A DNA stretch of 64,000 nt from Streptomyces radiopugnans (GTDB taxonomy: Bacteria; Actinomycetota; Actinomycetes; Streptomycetales; Streptomycetaceae): NCBI RefSeq assembly GCF_900110735.1, contig NZ_FOET01000003.1, forward strand, positions 310,001 to 374,000, read 5' to 3'. The position numbers and the translations under genes are program-made. Below are positions 35,695 through 44,588 of this stretch, in pieces (position 1 is the first letter of the stretch; each line of letters starts with the position of its first letter). The notes beneath the pieces were generated by a model. The model had not been told where the DNA came from. It did not search any database and was given only the letters and a program-made list of their open reading frames with translations.

Positions 35695-35769
35695 CTCGTC
35701 CGCGGTGCCTCCCGGCGACCACCACGGCGGTGGCCGTGGTGGTTCTGCGCGAGGGAGCACTCCGAGGCC

Positions 35770-35800
35770 GGAAGGGGGCTGGAAGGGGGCCGGAAGGGGG
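35770..35800. repeat. 11-bp tandem repeat, three copies
   Basis: GGAAGGGGGCT, GGAAGGGGGCC, GGAAGGGGG in the short gap between convergent genes, just before the FG-GAP gene's stop. Confidence 0.75.
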
Positions 35801-35817
35801 AAGCCGGTCGGCAGCGG

Positions 35818-38800
35818 TCAGAACAGGCCCTTGTAGCCGCCCCAGCCGGCGCCGATCTCGGTGCGCTTGGTGAAGGTGCCGTCGCCCTTGCCGTGGTTGC
35901 GGTAGAGCACGCCGTCGGTGTTCCGCACGACGATGTCGGCGTGGCCGTCGCCGGTGATGTCGCCGACGCCGGCCACCGTGTCGTAGGACAGCCCCCACTT
36001 CGCGGAGAGCTGGACGCGGCTCTTCAGCAGGCCGGTGCCGGTGCCGTCGTAGCGGAACAGGGCGCCGTCCCTGCGGTGGGCCAGCAGGTCGCCGTGGCCG
36101 TCGCCGTTCAGGTCGCCGACACCGACGATCTTCGTGTACGTCCACCCCGAGCGGATCTTCCTGCCCGCCGCCAGTGTCCCGTCGGCCTTGGCGGCGAACA
36201 GGTGGATGTCGCCGGTGGAGGTCCGGCGCGCCAACAGGTCGGCGCGCCCGTCGCCGGTCAGGTCGCCGGGCGAGGTGAGCACGTCGTAGGCGCCCCAGCC
36301 GGTGCCCAGGCTGGTGTGGGGGGTGTCGAACCCGACCGCTTCCCCGCATTCGGGCCGGTAGCCGCGCAGTTCCCCGTCCGGCATCCGCATCAGCAGGTCG
36401 TTGCAGCGGTCGCCGTCGAGGTCGCCGAAGGAGACCGGGGTGATCCGGTTCGACCAGCCGTAGAAGCCGGTCTTGCCGGAGAAGCCGCCCGATCCGTCGC
36501 CGTGCTGGAACGTCAGCCAGCCGCCCGAGCTGACGGTCACCAGATCGCCCACTCCGTCCGGCTGCCTGGTCCCGGCGTGGTCGTGGCGGGCCTGGCTGCC
36601 GCCGCGCAGCACGGTCGTGCCGCCGTAGGTCAGGGCGGGGCCGCGGCCGTCGGCCGGGGTGACCGCCAGCGTCCAGCGGTACCGGCCGTTGGGCAGGAAC
36701 ACGTCCCGGGAGCCGCCCGGGTGGAGGCCGTGCCAGCCCACCTCCAGCCGGCCGCGGGCGGGGCCGCCGGTGGAGGTGTCCACCGTCCGGCCGGTCACCG
36801 CGTCCCGCACGGTCAGCTTCCAGCCGGCGGCCGGCTTGGACAGCAGCACCGAGGTCAGCGGGGTGGGCGCGGCCTCGGCGGTGGCCGCCCACACCTCGGG
36901 GGACTTCCTCGGTGCGCCGACGGCGGTCAGCGCACCGGTGGGCGCGCCGGAGGGCACCAGGTGGACGCGCTCCTGATCGTCCACCCAGGCGGCGTGGCCG
37001 CCGAACTCGTCCACCGTCCAGCGCACATGGCGCTGCGAGCGCCCGGTGTCGGGCAGCCGGCCGATGACCCGGCCGGTGGCCGCCGTGCCGGTCGCGGTGG
37101 TGCCGGTCACGGTGGTCAGGGTCAGATCACCGGAGGCGCGGTCGTGGGTGACGACGTAGCCGTCGCCCAGCAGTGCCTCACCGGCCGGCACGGCCACCGT
37201 CGTCCCCGCCTCGCGGTCGTGGACCACCGACGGCGCGGTGCCGGAGCAGTCGACGTACAGCCACCGGCCCACGGCCTGGAGCTCCTCCGGCGCGCAGCCG
37301 GCCTCGGTGTCCACGGTCGCGGCCGTCCTCTTCGCGGCCAGGTCGTAGCCGGTGACGGTGCCCGGCTCGGCGCCCGGGGTCCACAGCACATCGCCCCACA
37401 CCGCCGCCGGGCCCGGCTCACGGGTGAGCACGGGGGGTCCGTAGTGTCCGACTCTGAGCACGGTCTGCTGTCCGGGCGCGGTGTGGACGAGGTAGTGGCC
37501 GGACACGTCCGTGATCCGCCCGCCGGAGGGGACACTCTGTTCGAAGTGGTCGTTGTGGTGGACGGAGGGCCAGCCGCTGTTGGTGCGGAGTCTGTCGGTG
37601 TCCTCGTCGTCCCGGAGCAGCCAGGCGATCCGTCCGTCCGCGGAGCTCAGGATCCGCTCGCAGCCGATCTCCTGCGTGCGGCAGACGGGGATGAACGAGT
37701 CGTCGCTGAGGAACCGGGTGCGCTCGCCCGCCTCGGGGGTGCCGGTCGTGGGCAGCGTACGCGCCCAGCTCCGCCGCTGGTTGTGGCCCGCGGCGCTGTC
37801 GGCGACGACCAGGCGGCCGTGGGACAGCGTCAGCCCCTGGATGTCCAGGGGTGGGCGGGGCAGCGGTTTGAACACGGTGGCGGCGGGCCGGCCGTCGCCG
37901 TCCGCGGCCAAGCGCTGCAGGGCCCATTCGCCCGTGGTGTCCCGGGCGACGACGGCGGCTGTGCCGCCGGGACCCGCGGAGACCCAGGTGCGCGCCTGGT
38001 CCAGGAGCGTGACCGGCTCGCCCCCCGCGATGGGCGCGGCCTTGACCACCACGAGGTTCGGCCCCGCGCTCCGTGTGTAGACCAGCCAGTCGCCCACGAC
38101 GGCCAGGTTGAGCGACGGCTGGACGCCCCCGCCCTCGATCAGGGTCTCGGCCGGGACGGCGGCCGGGTCGGTGCGGGCGACCGACAGGACGGCCGGAACG
38201 GAGGTGCTGTACATCACGAGGCGGTCCCCGGTAAGGGCCGCGTAGTGGTAGCCGTCGGGGAGCGGCGCGGTCCAGCTCTCGACCCGGCCGGTCGCGAGGT
38301 CGGCGAGGACCATCCGCCGCTGCCCGTCTATCTGCGCGCTGAACACCAGCGTTCGCTCGTCGGCTGCCAGCGGGTTGCCGACGAGCGAGCCCGTGGGCAT
38401 CCCGGTGACCGCCACGTCCCGCACGGTGCCGTCGGGCTCCGCCGTCAGCAGGTGCATCACGCGGACGTCCGTGCCGTCCTCGGCCGTGACCGTGTGACGG
38501 GTGACGACCGTGCTCCCGAGGGTCCGGTAGTAGGAGTGCCCCTCGGGGATCGGCACGGTGCGGGCCGTCCGCCCGACCGCGTCCCACAGGACGACCTGGT
38601 CGCCCACCCGGTAGGCGAGGGTGTCACCGCCGGTCGCCTGGGCGTAGACGGCGTCCCCCTCCGGTTCGGACACGGGGAAGGTCTCGCCGTCGGAGTAGCG
38701 CGTCCACACCAGGCCGGAGTGGCCCTCCAGACGGTGGAAGGCGCCCAGAGCGCCAGCGCCGTCCAGGTCCGACGGGCTGTTCGTCGGGAACAGCGACACG

Positions 38801-38949
38801 GACAGATCCGCGGAGCGCTGCGTGGCCGGTACCACCGTCTCCTGCGGGTTGTCCGCCGCCGAAGCGGGAGCCGGGCCGAGGGCGAGCAGACCGGTCGCCA
38901 GCGAGAGCGCGGTGGCAGTCGCCAGGGCGAGACGGGCGTGCTGGTGCAT
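35818..38949 (-). CDS. Large secreted FG-GAP/VCBS repeat protein
   Basis: 1043 aa from the ATG at 38949, AGGAG 9 nt upstream. A signal peptide ends near residue 32 (LALGPAPASAADN). Residues 60-640 look like beta-propeller sequence with repeated hydrophobic strands (TLAYRVGDQVVLWDA; TAVVARDTTGEWALQRL). A linker has an Ig/FlgD-like piece (FLPNGRYRWTLAVTPADG). The last 300 residues carry FG-GAP repeats with calcium-loop motifs (GDLDGDRCNDLL, GDLTGDGRADLL, GDLNGDGHGDLL, GDITGDGHADIV). These are extracellular adhesive or glycan-binding modules. No enzyme domain was recognised. It is a single gene. Confidence 0.88.
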   Translation of the reverse strand: MHQHARLALATATALSLATGLLALGPAPASAADNPQETVVPATQRSADLSVSLFPTNSPSDLDGAGALGAFHRLEGHSGLVWTRYSDGETFPVSEPEGDAVYAQATGGDTLAYRVGDQVVLWDAVGRTARTVPIPEGHSYYRTLGSTVVTRHTVTAEDGTDVRVMHLLTAEPDGTVRDVAVTGMPTGSLVGNPLAADERTLVFSAQIDGQRRMVLADLATGRVESWTAPLPDGYHYAALTGDRLVMYSTSVPAVLSVARTDPAAVPAETLIEGGGVQPSLNLAVVGDWLVYTRSAGPNLVVVKAAPIAGGEPVTLLDQARTWVSAGPGGTAAVVARDTTGEWALQRLAADGDGRPAATVFKPLPRPPLDIQGLTLSHGRLVVADSAAGHNQRRSWARTLPTTGTPEAGERTRFLSDDSFIPVCRTQEIGCERILSSADGRIAWLLRDDEDTDRLRTNSGWPSVHHNDHFEQSVPSGGRITDVSGHYLVHTAPGQQTVLRVGHYGPPVLTREPGPAAVWGDVLWTPGAEPGTVTGYDLAAKRTAATVDTEAGCAPEELQAVGRWLYVDCSGTAPSVVHDREAGTTVAVPAGEALLGDGYVVTHDRASGDLTLTTVTGTTATGTAATGRVIGRLPDTGRSQRHVRWTVDEFGGHAAWVDDQERVHLVPSGAPTGALTAVGAPRKSPEVWAATAEAAPTPLTSVLLSKPAAGWKLTVRDAVTGRTVDTSTGGPARGRLEVGWHGLHPGGSRDVFLPNGRYRWTLAVTPADGRGPALTYGGTTVLRGGSQARHDHAGTRQPDGVGDLVTVSSGGWLTFQHGDGSGGFSGKTGFYGWSNRITPVSFGDLDGDRCNDLLMRMPDGELRGYRPECGEAVGFDTPHTSLGTGWGAYDVLTSPGDLTGDGRADLLARRTSTGDIHLFAAKADGTLAAGRKIRSGWTYTKIVGVGDLNGDGHGDLLAHRRDGALFRYDGTGTGLLKSRVQLSAKWGLSYDTVAGVGDITGDGHADIVVRNTDGVLYRNHGKGDGTFTKRTEIGAGWGGYKGLF

Positions 38950-39224
38950 GCGGGAACACTCCTGCTGCCTGCGGGGGCATGGTGCGGCCCCGGTCGATGG
39001 GGGTTGCCTTTCGCCCGACCTTCCTGCGGGGCGGGGTGGCCGACGCAGGGAAACCGGTGGGGGTGACCCTTGGAGGACTCCCGAGGGGACCCGAGGGTTG
39101 TACGGGAGCACCGGGGGGCTCACCGCCCCGTCGCCGCGCCGTCACCGCCCCGCCGCCCCACTGCCGTCTCCCCGCCTCCCCGTCGCCGCGCCGTCGCCTC
39201 CCCGCCGCTCCGGCCGAACGGCCG

Positions 39225-39458
39225 TCAGCGCATCCACGCGCGCCAGGGCCGGTGGATGACCTCGCGGTAGGTGTGGTGGGAGGGGTTGCGGCCCGCGTGG
39301 GCGAACGCCCAGCGCTGGGCGTCCTGGAAGTCGACGCCCGCCCCCGAACGCCGTCCGCACACCGCGCACTCCATCGCGTACGTGACGGGTTCGGCGTCGG
39401 GCTCCCGGTCGGGCTCCAGCGTCCAGCTCGCGAAACGGATCACACTGCGCATGCTCAC
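39225..39458 (-). CDS. Small zinc-ribbon-like protein (DUF7848-like)
   Basis: 77 aa from the GTG at 39458, GAGGAGA upstream; an ATG two codons later is the alternative. It has YAMECAVCGRRSGAG followed by AQRWAFAHAGRNPSHHTYRE: one CxxC pair plus late histidines, a possible zinc site. It is the last gene of a three-gene unit, and its start overlaps the preceding stop as GTGA. The function is unknown. Confidence 0.75.
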   Translation of the reverse strand: MSMRSVIRFASWTLEPDREPDAEPVTYAMECAVCGRRSGAGVDFQDAQRWAFAHAGRNPSHHTYREVIHRPWRAWMR

Positions 39459-39670
39459 GGCAGTCTCCTCGTACGGTCGCGGTTGATCTCGGTCACCCGG
39501 GCACGCAGCTCCTCGCACGTCCCGGCCGGCCGCAGCGCGTCGGCCGGGCAGTCCCACTCCAGCCCTCCACCGGGCGGCCGGAGCCGCACCAGCCCGCCCA
39601 CCGTCCCCATCACCTGCCCCACCCGGTCGCTGCGGCTGTCCACGACGTACGAACCGACAACGGGCTTCAC
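39455..39670 (-). CDS. 71-aa protein of unknown function
   Basis: From the GTG at 39670, overlapping the preceding stop as GTGA, and itself overlapped by the next start. VVGSYVVDSRSDRVGQVMGTVGGLVRLRPPGGGLEWDC suggests a small beta-barrel (SH3- or PRC-like), followed by a helix LRARVTEINRDRTRR. It is typical of small proteins beside streptomycete XRE/DUF397 loci. The exact role is unknown. Confidence 0.75.
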   Translation of the reverse strand: MKPVVGSYVVDSRSDRVGQVMGTVGGLVRLRPPGGGLEWDCPADALRPAGTCEELRARVTEINRDRTRRLP

Positions 39671-39912
39671 CGTTCCTCACCCTCCGTGGCCGCCCGCATG
39701 AGCGCGGCGGCCAGCCGCCGCGCCGTGGCGGGGGTGCAGCGGCCCAGCTCCACCAGTGGCGGATCGGCCGTGTCGCCCGCGTACGAGACCAGGTCCACGC
39801 GCAGCGACGGAAGCGTGACGCCCGCGCCGCGCAGCGCCTTCCGCAGCTCGTCCACCGCTTCCTCCGCGACGCCGAGCCGTTCACGATCGGCCTGCCGCCC
39901 TGTCACGACCAC
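39667..39912 (-). CDS. 81-aa protein of unknown function
   Basis: From the GTG at 39912 with AGGAGG 6 nt upstream. Mostly helical: ERLGVAEEAVDELRKALRGAGV, then LPSLRVDLVSYAGDTADPPLVELGRC and PATARRLAAALMRAA. It is the first gene of the coupled trio and divergent from the XRE regulator, with about 110 bp between them. No family is recognised with certainty. Confidence 0.75.
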   Translation of the reverse strand: MVVTGRQADRERLGVAEEAVDELRKALRGAGVTLPSLRVDLVSYAGDTADPPLVELGRCTPATARRLAAALMRAATEGEER

Positions 39913-40025
39913 GCCTGACCTCCTCCGTGTTCCGAGAGTCCCCGAATGGATACCCAGAGTGGCCGCTGACGGCTACGCTCGCCAGGGTTAGACCATTGCA
40001 GTGACCCTTGCTGGGGAGTGACGCC

Positions 40026-40880
40026 ATGGCCAGTGGTGGAAGCGGACCGGGCCGTCCCGGGCGGCCGAAGATCGGCTGGGAGTTCTTCGGCTCCGAGCTC
40101 AGACGCCGCCGCGAGGCGGCGGGCGTCACCCAACAGGAGCTGGGTGACCGGGTGTTCTGCTCGGGCTCGTACATCGGGCAGTTCGAGTCGGCTGTCCGCA
40201 AGCCGCAGTTGGAGCTGGCCCGCCGCTTCGACGAGGAGCTGGACACGGACGGCTACTTCTCCCGGATGTGCGAGGAGCTGGTCAACAGTTCGCCGTTCGC
40301 CGACTACTTCGCCGAGGCGGCGGAGTTCCAGACCCTCGCCACCACGATCTGCGAGTTCTCCCCGACGCTGGTGCCGGGGCTGCTCCAGACCGAGGGGTAC
40401 GCGCGTGCGGTGGTGGAAGCGGGGCTGCCGTTCGAGCCGGAGGAGGAGATCGAGCAGCGCGTGAAGACCCGGATGGGCCGGACGCGACTGCTGAGGGGTC
40501 CAACAAGCCCGAAGTTGTGGGTGATCCTGGACGAGGGCGTACTGCGGCGCCCGGTCGGCGGTCCCGGTGTCATGGCGGAGCAACTGAGGCACCTGGAGGC
40601 CATGGGGACGGGGCGCCGTGTCCTGGTGCAGATCCTTCCGTACTCCTCCGGTGCCCACGCACTGCTGGACGGCAGCATGACCTTGATGACCTTCGACGAC
40701 GCGCCGCCGGTGGCGTACACCGAAGGCCCCTACAGCGGACAGCTGTTGGACGATCCGGCGCTGGTCGCCCGGTGCGAGGCCTCCTACGATCACGTACGGG
40801 CTGCCGCGCTGCCGCCGCGAGAGTCCCTGGACCTGATCCGGACGACTGCGGAGGAGTACGAACGTGAGGCTCATGCGTGA
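40026..40880 (+). CDS. XRE-family regulator with DUF5753 domain
   Basis: 284 aa from the ATG at 40026. The helix-turn-helix (about 22-75: FGSELRRRREAAGVTQQELGDRV, then GSYIGQFE) is followed by DUF5753 (FSPTLVPGLLQTEGYARAVVEAG; LPYSSGAHALLDGSMTLMTF). This is the WhiJ-like class expanded in Streptomyces, where each regulator is paired with a small DUF397 protein that probably modulates its DNA binding. The DUF397 gene overlaps its end. A divergent three-gene unit may be its target. Confidence 0.92.
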   Translation: MASGGSGPGRPGRPKIGWEFFGSELRRRREAAGVTQQELGDRVFCSGSYIGQFESAVRKPQLELARRFDEELDTDGYFSRMCEELVNSSPFADYFAEAAEFQTLATTICEFSPTLVPGLLQTEGYARAVVEAGLPFEPEEEIEQRVKTRMGRTRLLRGPTSPKLWVILDEGVLRRPVGGPGVMAEQLRHLEAMGTGRRVLVQILPYSSGAHALLDGSMTLMTFDDAPPVAYTEGPYSGQLLDDPALVARCEASYDHVRAAALPPRESLDLIRTTAEEYEREAHA

Positions 40881-41070
40881 TCTGGGCAAGGCGAGCTGGC
40901 GCAAGTCCAGCCACAGCGGCTCGGACAACAACAACTGTGTCGAGGTCGCGGACGGCGTGCCCGGCCTGATACCCGTGCGCGACTCCAAACGGCCGTCCGG
41001 CCCGGTGGTCGTGTTCTCCGCCGAGGGCTGGGGACCGTTCGTGGCGGCCGTCAGGGGCGGCCGGCTCTGA
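40864..41070 (+). CDS. DUF397-family small protein
   Basis: 68 aa from the GTG at 40864, chosen because GGAGGAG lies 7 nt before it; ATG 40873 is the alternative. The family signature is complete: ASWRKSSHSGSDNNNCVEVAD, VRDSKRP, and VVFSAEGWGPFVAAV. It overlaps the XRE gene by 17 nt, implying coupled translation with its partner. Confidence 0.92.
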   Translation: MRLMRDLGKASWRKSSHSGSDNNNCVEVADGVPGLIPVRDSKRPSGPVVVFSAEGWGPFVAAVRGGRL

Positions 41071-41151
41071 GGCGGGACCAGGCCGGGGCAGGGCCGTGAG
41101 CAGGCCGGGACCGGGCCGGAATAAAGATTCCCGAGAAAAAATCCGGCGGGC

Positions 41152-41178
41152 TGTCGATCCGGCCGTCCCCCGATCGAC
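41152..41178 (+). promoter_or_regulatory. ECF42-type promoter upstream of the DGPF gene
   Basis: TGTCGA (41152-41157), 17 nt, CGAC (41175-41178). This matches the motif I recall for ECF42 sigma factors (TGTCGA in the -35 region and CGA/TC in the -10). It precedes the DGPF gene and, through it, the ECF42 gene itself, so autoregulation is likely. Confidence 0.65.
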
Positions 41179-41240
41179 GCATGGGTGAGAGGCGGGAGGA
41201 GAGCCCGCCTCCGCCACCGGAACCGAACCGAGGAGCCACC

Positions 41241-41627
41241 ATGCCCCGCTTCATGTCGCTGATCCGCGCCGACGAGCAGAACCTCCCCTCCCAGGCCCCC
41301 GACCCCGACTTCGAGAAGCGCATGGGCGCACTGTTCGAGGAGATCACCAAGGCCGGGGTCATGCTGGACACGGCCGGGCTCGCCCCGACCTCCCAGGGCA
41401 CCCGGCTCACCTGGTCCGGGGGGAAGGTCAGCCACACCGACGGCCCCTTCACCGAGACCAAGGAGGTCGTCGGCGGCTACGCGATCATCCAGGTCAGGGA
41501 CAGGGCCGAGGCCCTGGAGTGGACCAGGCGGTTCCTGGAGGCCCACCCGGAGCACTGGAACGTCACCGCCGAGGTCCGCGAGATCCAGGAGGGTCCGTCC
41601 GACCCGTCCGAGCTTCCTTGCCGCTGA
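41241..41627 (+). CDS. DGPF/YciI-family protein linked to ECF42
   Basis: 128 aa from the ATG at 41241 with GAGGAG. MPRFMSLIRADE opens the YciI-like ferredoxin fold, and the diagnostic SHTDGPFTETKEVVGGYAIIQV follows. Several DGPF genes are typically the direct targets of ECF42 sigma factors. The enzymatic role is unknown. The ECF42 gene starts 23 nt after its stop, so they form one operon. Confidence 0.92.
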   Translation: MPRFMSLIRADEQNLPSQAPDPDFEKRMGALFEEITKAGVMLDTAGLAPTSQGTRLTWSGGKVSHTDGPFTETKEVVGGYAIIQVRDRAEALEWTRRFLEAHPEHWNVTAEVREIQEGPSDPSELPCR

Positions 41628-41649
41628 CGCCGTGCGGCTGCTCTGATGG

Positions 41650-42903
41650 GTGGCCGTGACGGGAACGGACGCGACCACGACGGCCGAGACGGTCGAGACG
41701 GTGTTCAGGATCGAGTCCGCGCGGATCATCGCCGCCGTGGCCCGCGTCGTGCGGGACGTCGGGCTGGCCGAGGAGATCGCGCAGGACGCCCTGGTGGCGG
41801 CGTTGGAGCAGTGGCCGGAGTCAGGCGTACCGGAGCGGCCGGGCGCCTGGCTCACGGCCATCGCCAAGCGGCGCGCGATCGACCTCGTGCGCCGCAGGGA
41901 GACGTACGCGCGCAAGCTGGCCGAGGTCGGGCGGACGCTGGAGGACGCCCCGCCGCCGCCCGAGCCCGCCGATCCGGACGACATCGACGACGACCTGCTG
42001 CGGCTGGTCTTCACCGCCTGCCACCCCGTCCTCTCCGCGGAGGCCCGTACCGCCCTCACGCTGCGGCTGCTGGGCGGGCTGACGACGCAGGAGATCGCCC
42101 GCGCGTTCCTGACCTCCGAGGCGACCGTCGCCCAGCGGATCGTGCGCGCCAAGCGGAAGCTGGCCGCGGCGGGGGTGCCCTTCGAGGCGCCGTACGGCGA
42201 CGAGCGGGCCGGGCGGCTGCCGTCCGTGCTGGAGGTCGTCTACCTGGTCTTCAACGAGGGCTACTCGGCGACGGCCGGCGACGACCTGTGCCGCCCGGCG
42301 CTGTGCGAGGACGCGCTGCGCCTGGCCCGTGTGCTGGAGGGGCTGATGCCGGAGGAGCCCGAGGTGCACGGGCTGGCGGCGCTGCTGGAGCTCCAGGCGT
42401 CCCGCATCCCGGCGCGTACGGGCCCCGGCGGCGAGCCGGTGCTGCTCGCCGACCAGAACCGCGCCAAGTGGAACCGCATGCTGATCCTCCGGGGCCTGGA
42501 GGCCCTGCGGCGCGCGGGGAGCGGCCCGTACGGCCCGTACTGCCTCCAGGCGGCGATCGCCGCCTGCCACGCGCGGGCGGCGCGGTACGAGGACACGGAC
42601 TGGACGGTGATCGCCGCGCTGTACGGGCGGCTGGCGGCGCTCACGCCCTCGCCGGTGGTGGAGCTGAACCGGGCGGTGGCCGTCTCCATGGCCGAGGGGC
42701 CCGAGGCCGGTCTGAGGCTGGTGGAAGCCCTCACCGGCGAACCCGCCCTGCGCGGCTACCACCTGCTGCCCAGCGTCCGGGGCGACCTGCTGGAGCGCCT
42801 GGGGCGCGGGGAGGAGGCGCGCGCGGAGTTCGAACGCGCCGCGTCCCTGACGCACAACGAGCGTGAGCGCGAACTGCTGCTGGGGCGCGCCCGGCGCTCG
42901 TGA
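41650..42903 (+). CDS. ECF sigma factor, group ECF42
   Basis: 417 aa from the GTG at 41650 (GTG 41656 is the alternative). Sigma2 (VFRIESARIIAAVARVVRD; EIAQDALVAALEQWP) and sigma4 (LTTQEIARAFLTSEATVAQRIVRAKRKL) are followed by a C-terminal extension of about 200 residues that looks TPR-like and helical (LRLARVLEGLMPEEPEVHGLAALLEL; VELNRAVAVSMAEGPEAGL). ECF42 factors have no anti-sigma factor; this extension is thought to control activity. Linkage to a DGPF gene confirms the group. The TGTCGA-N17-CGAC promoter ahead of the DGPF gene suggests self-activation. Confidence 0.93.
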   Translation: MAVTGTDATTTAETVETVFRIESARIIAAVARVVRDVGLAEEIAQDALVAALEQWPESGVPERPGAWLTAIAKRRAIDLVRRRETYARKLAEVGRTLEDAPPPPEPADPDDIDDDLLRLVFTACHPVLSAEARTALTLRLLGGLTTQEIARAFLTSEATVAQRIVRAKRKLAAAGVPFEAPYGDERAGRLPSVLEVVYLVFNEGYSATAGDDLCRPALCEDALRLARVLEGLMPEEPEVHGLAALLELQASRIPARTGPGGEPVLLADQNRAKWNRMLILRGLEALRRAGSGPYGPYCLQAAIAACHARAARYEDTDWTVIAALYGRLAALTPSPVVELNRAVAVSMAEGPEAGLRLVEALTGEPALRGYHLLPSVRGDLLERLGRGEEARAEFERAASLTHNERERELLLGRARRS

Positions 42904-43027
42904 CCCGGGACCCGGGCCTGGGCCTGGGCCTGGGCGAGCGGACGTGCCCACCCGGTACGTGAGGCCGCGGCCGATGGAATGCTCTTCCGCGAACGCGCTC
43001 CGGACAGGGCGTTCGGGGAGGGAAGCG

Positions 43028-43300
43028 ATGTCGGTGTTCTGGACGGTCACCGCGGTGATGGCCGTGGCGCTGGGAGCGGCGGGCGCGTCGGCCCTGGCCA
43101 CGGGGCGCCTTCTGTTCCCCTGGCTGCGCCGGAGCGTGAGACGGCCGGGTGTGTGGGGCGCCGGGGCCCTGCTGATGGCGGCGTCGCTTGCGGTGGGCCG
43201 GTGGGTGTCCCCCGGGATCCACATCCCGCTCATGCTGGGCGGACTGGTGCTGGTCCTGCTGGCCCAGACGGGGAGGGCGCGCGGCGCGTCCCCGGAGTGA
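43028..43300 (+). CDS. Small membrane protein
   Basis: 90 aa from the ATG at 43028, GGGAGGG upstream. Three hydrophobic segments (VFWTVTAVMAVALGAAGASAL; GVWGAGALLMAASLAVGRWV; IPLMLGGLVLVLLAQ) have short basic loops. No family is recognised. It follows the ECF42 gene by 124 nt on the same strand. Confidence 0.7.
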   Translation: MSVFWTVTAVMAVALGAAGASALATGRLLFPWLRRSVRRPGVWGAGALLMAASLAVGRWVSPGIHIPLMLGGLVLVLLAQTGRARGASPE

Positions 43301-43551
43301 GGCCGTTGCGGGGCCCGGGTCTCAGGTTCCGGGATTCGAGCGCTGCTTGTGAGGAATGGGCGGGTCGGTACAACCCGCCCACCCTCCCGTACAGCGCGCG
43401 TACAACAACCGCACCTGCGGGGATGACCTGAGGTGATCGGGTCGCGACGATCCGTCGCGCCGGTGTAGCGTGCCGATCGAAGAACTCGACCCCCGGCGGT
43501 GCGCCAACACCGGTCGGGGGTCTGACCACCCAGATCGGTAAGGACGATCCT

Positions 43552-44532
43552 GTGGCTGCACAAGACCTTAGCGCCGGCGTGCCCGCGCACAAGCACCCCA
43601 TGGCGTCACCGGGCTACGGAAAGCGAACCGCGCCCGGTCAACGGCCGCGTACGGCGGCCGACTTCGCGCACCTGCCCCGGCGCGAGGCGTCCGTCGCCGC
43701 CTACCTCGACCGGCTGCCCGACGGCGCCGACATCTCCGTGAAGACCCTGGCCAAGGTGCTGCCGGACTACGGCCAGTGCGCGCTGGGCACGGTGCTGCGG
43801 CGGCTGTCGGAGGCCGGGCACCTGCGGCGCGGGCGCGAACACATCACCGGCGGCGGCAGCCCGCGCTGGGTGACGCGCACATACTTCTCGCGGACGGCGC
43901 GCGGCGACGCGTGGTGGGCGGCGTTCCTGGCGGGGGAGCAACCGGGGGACGAGCCCGCCGGACACGCCACCGAACCCACCGCCGAGTCCGCCACCGGGAC
44001 TGCGCCCGCCCGTGAGCCCGCTCCGGTCCCCGCCCCGGCGCCCGCCCCCGTACGGCCGCCGCGCTCGCGGGCGTACGGCGTGCTGGCCGGGCTCGGCCGC
44101 GCCGAGCCGCGCATGACACTCTCGGCCGCCGACTGCGCGGCCCTGGAGGAGCTGGCCGGGCAGTGGCTGGAGCGCGGGGCCGACGAGCGGCAGCTCACCG
44201 GCGCGCTGACCGCCGGGCTGCCGCCGGAGGTCCACCACCCGGCCGCCCTCGCCCGCAGGCGCCTGACGGACAAGCTCCCGCCCGAGCCCGCACCCGAGTC
44301 GGCATCCGCATCCGCGCCCGCCTCCGGGGCACCGGAACCGGCCGTGCTGCGGATGGCGGAGTGCACGGTCTGCGGCGTCCCGGGCCGCCCCGATGCCCTT
44401 CCCGGAGGCCTGTGCCGCGACTGCCGCGGCCTGCCCCCGGCCGTCCCGGCGGGCCCCTCGCCCGCCGAGATCAGAGCGCGCGTCGACCGCCTGCGTGCCG
44501 CCGCCCGCACATCTGAACGGAGCTGTACATGA
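43552..44532 (+). CDS. Winged-helix protein with C-terminal zinc ribbon, coupled to Uma2
   Basis: 326 aa from the GTG at 43552, AAGGA 7 nt upstream. Residues 40-125 form a MarR/replication-initiator-like winged helix (SVAAYLDRLPDGADISVKTLAKVL; LGTVLRRLSEAGHLRRGRE). A Pro/Ala/Glu-rich linker leads to a helical segment (MTLSAADCAALEELAGQWLERGADE) and a CxxC...CxxC zinc ribbon (CTVCGVPG, then CRDC). It resembles streptomycete helix-turn-helix proteins that pair with Uma2 genes. Its stop overlaps the first possible start of the Uma2 gene. DNA binding is likely; targets are unknown. Confidence 0.8.
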   Translation: MAAQDLSAGVPAHKHPMASPGYGKRTAPGQRPRTAADFAHLPRREASVAAYLDRLPDGADISVKTLAKVLPDYGQCALGTVLRRLSEAGHLRRGREHITGGGSPRWVTRTYFSRTARGDAWWAAFLAGEQPGDEPAGHATEPTAESATGTAPAREPAPVPAPAPAPVRPPRSRAYGVLAGLGRAEPRMTLSAADCAALEELAGQWLERGADERQLTGALTAGLPPEVHHPAALARRRLTDKLPPEPAPESASASAPASGAPEPAVLRMAECTVCGVPGRPDALPGGLCRDCRGLPPAVPAGPSPAEIRARVDRLRAAARTSERSCT

Positions 44533-44588
44533 CTGCTCAGGTCGAGACGGCCGTCGCCGGGGCACCATGGAGCCGGGGAGGCGACGCC

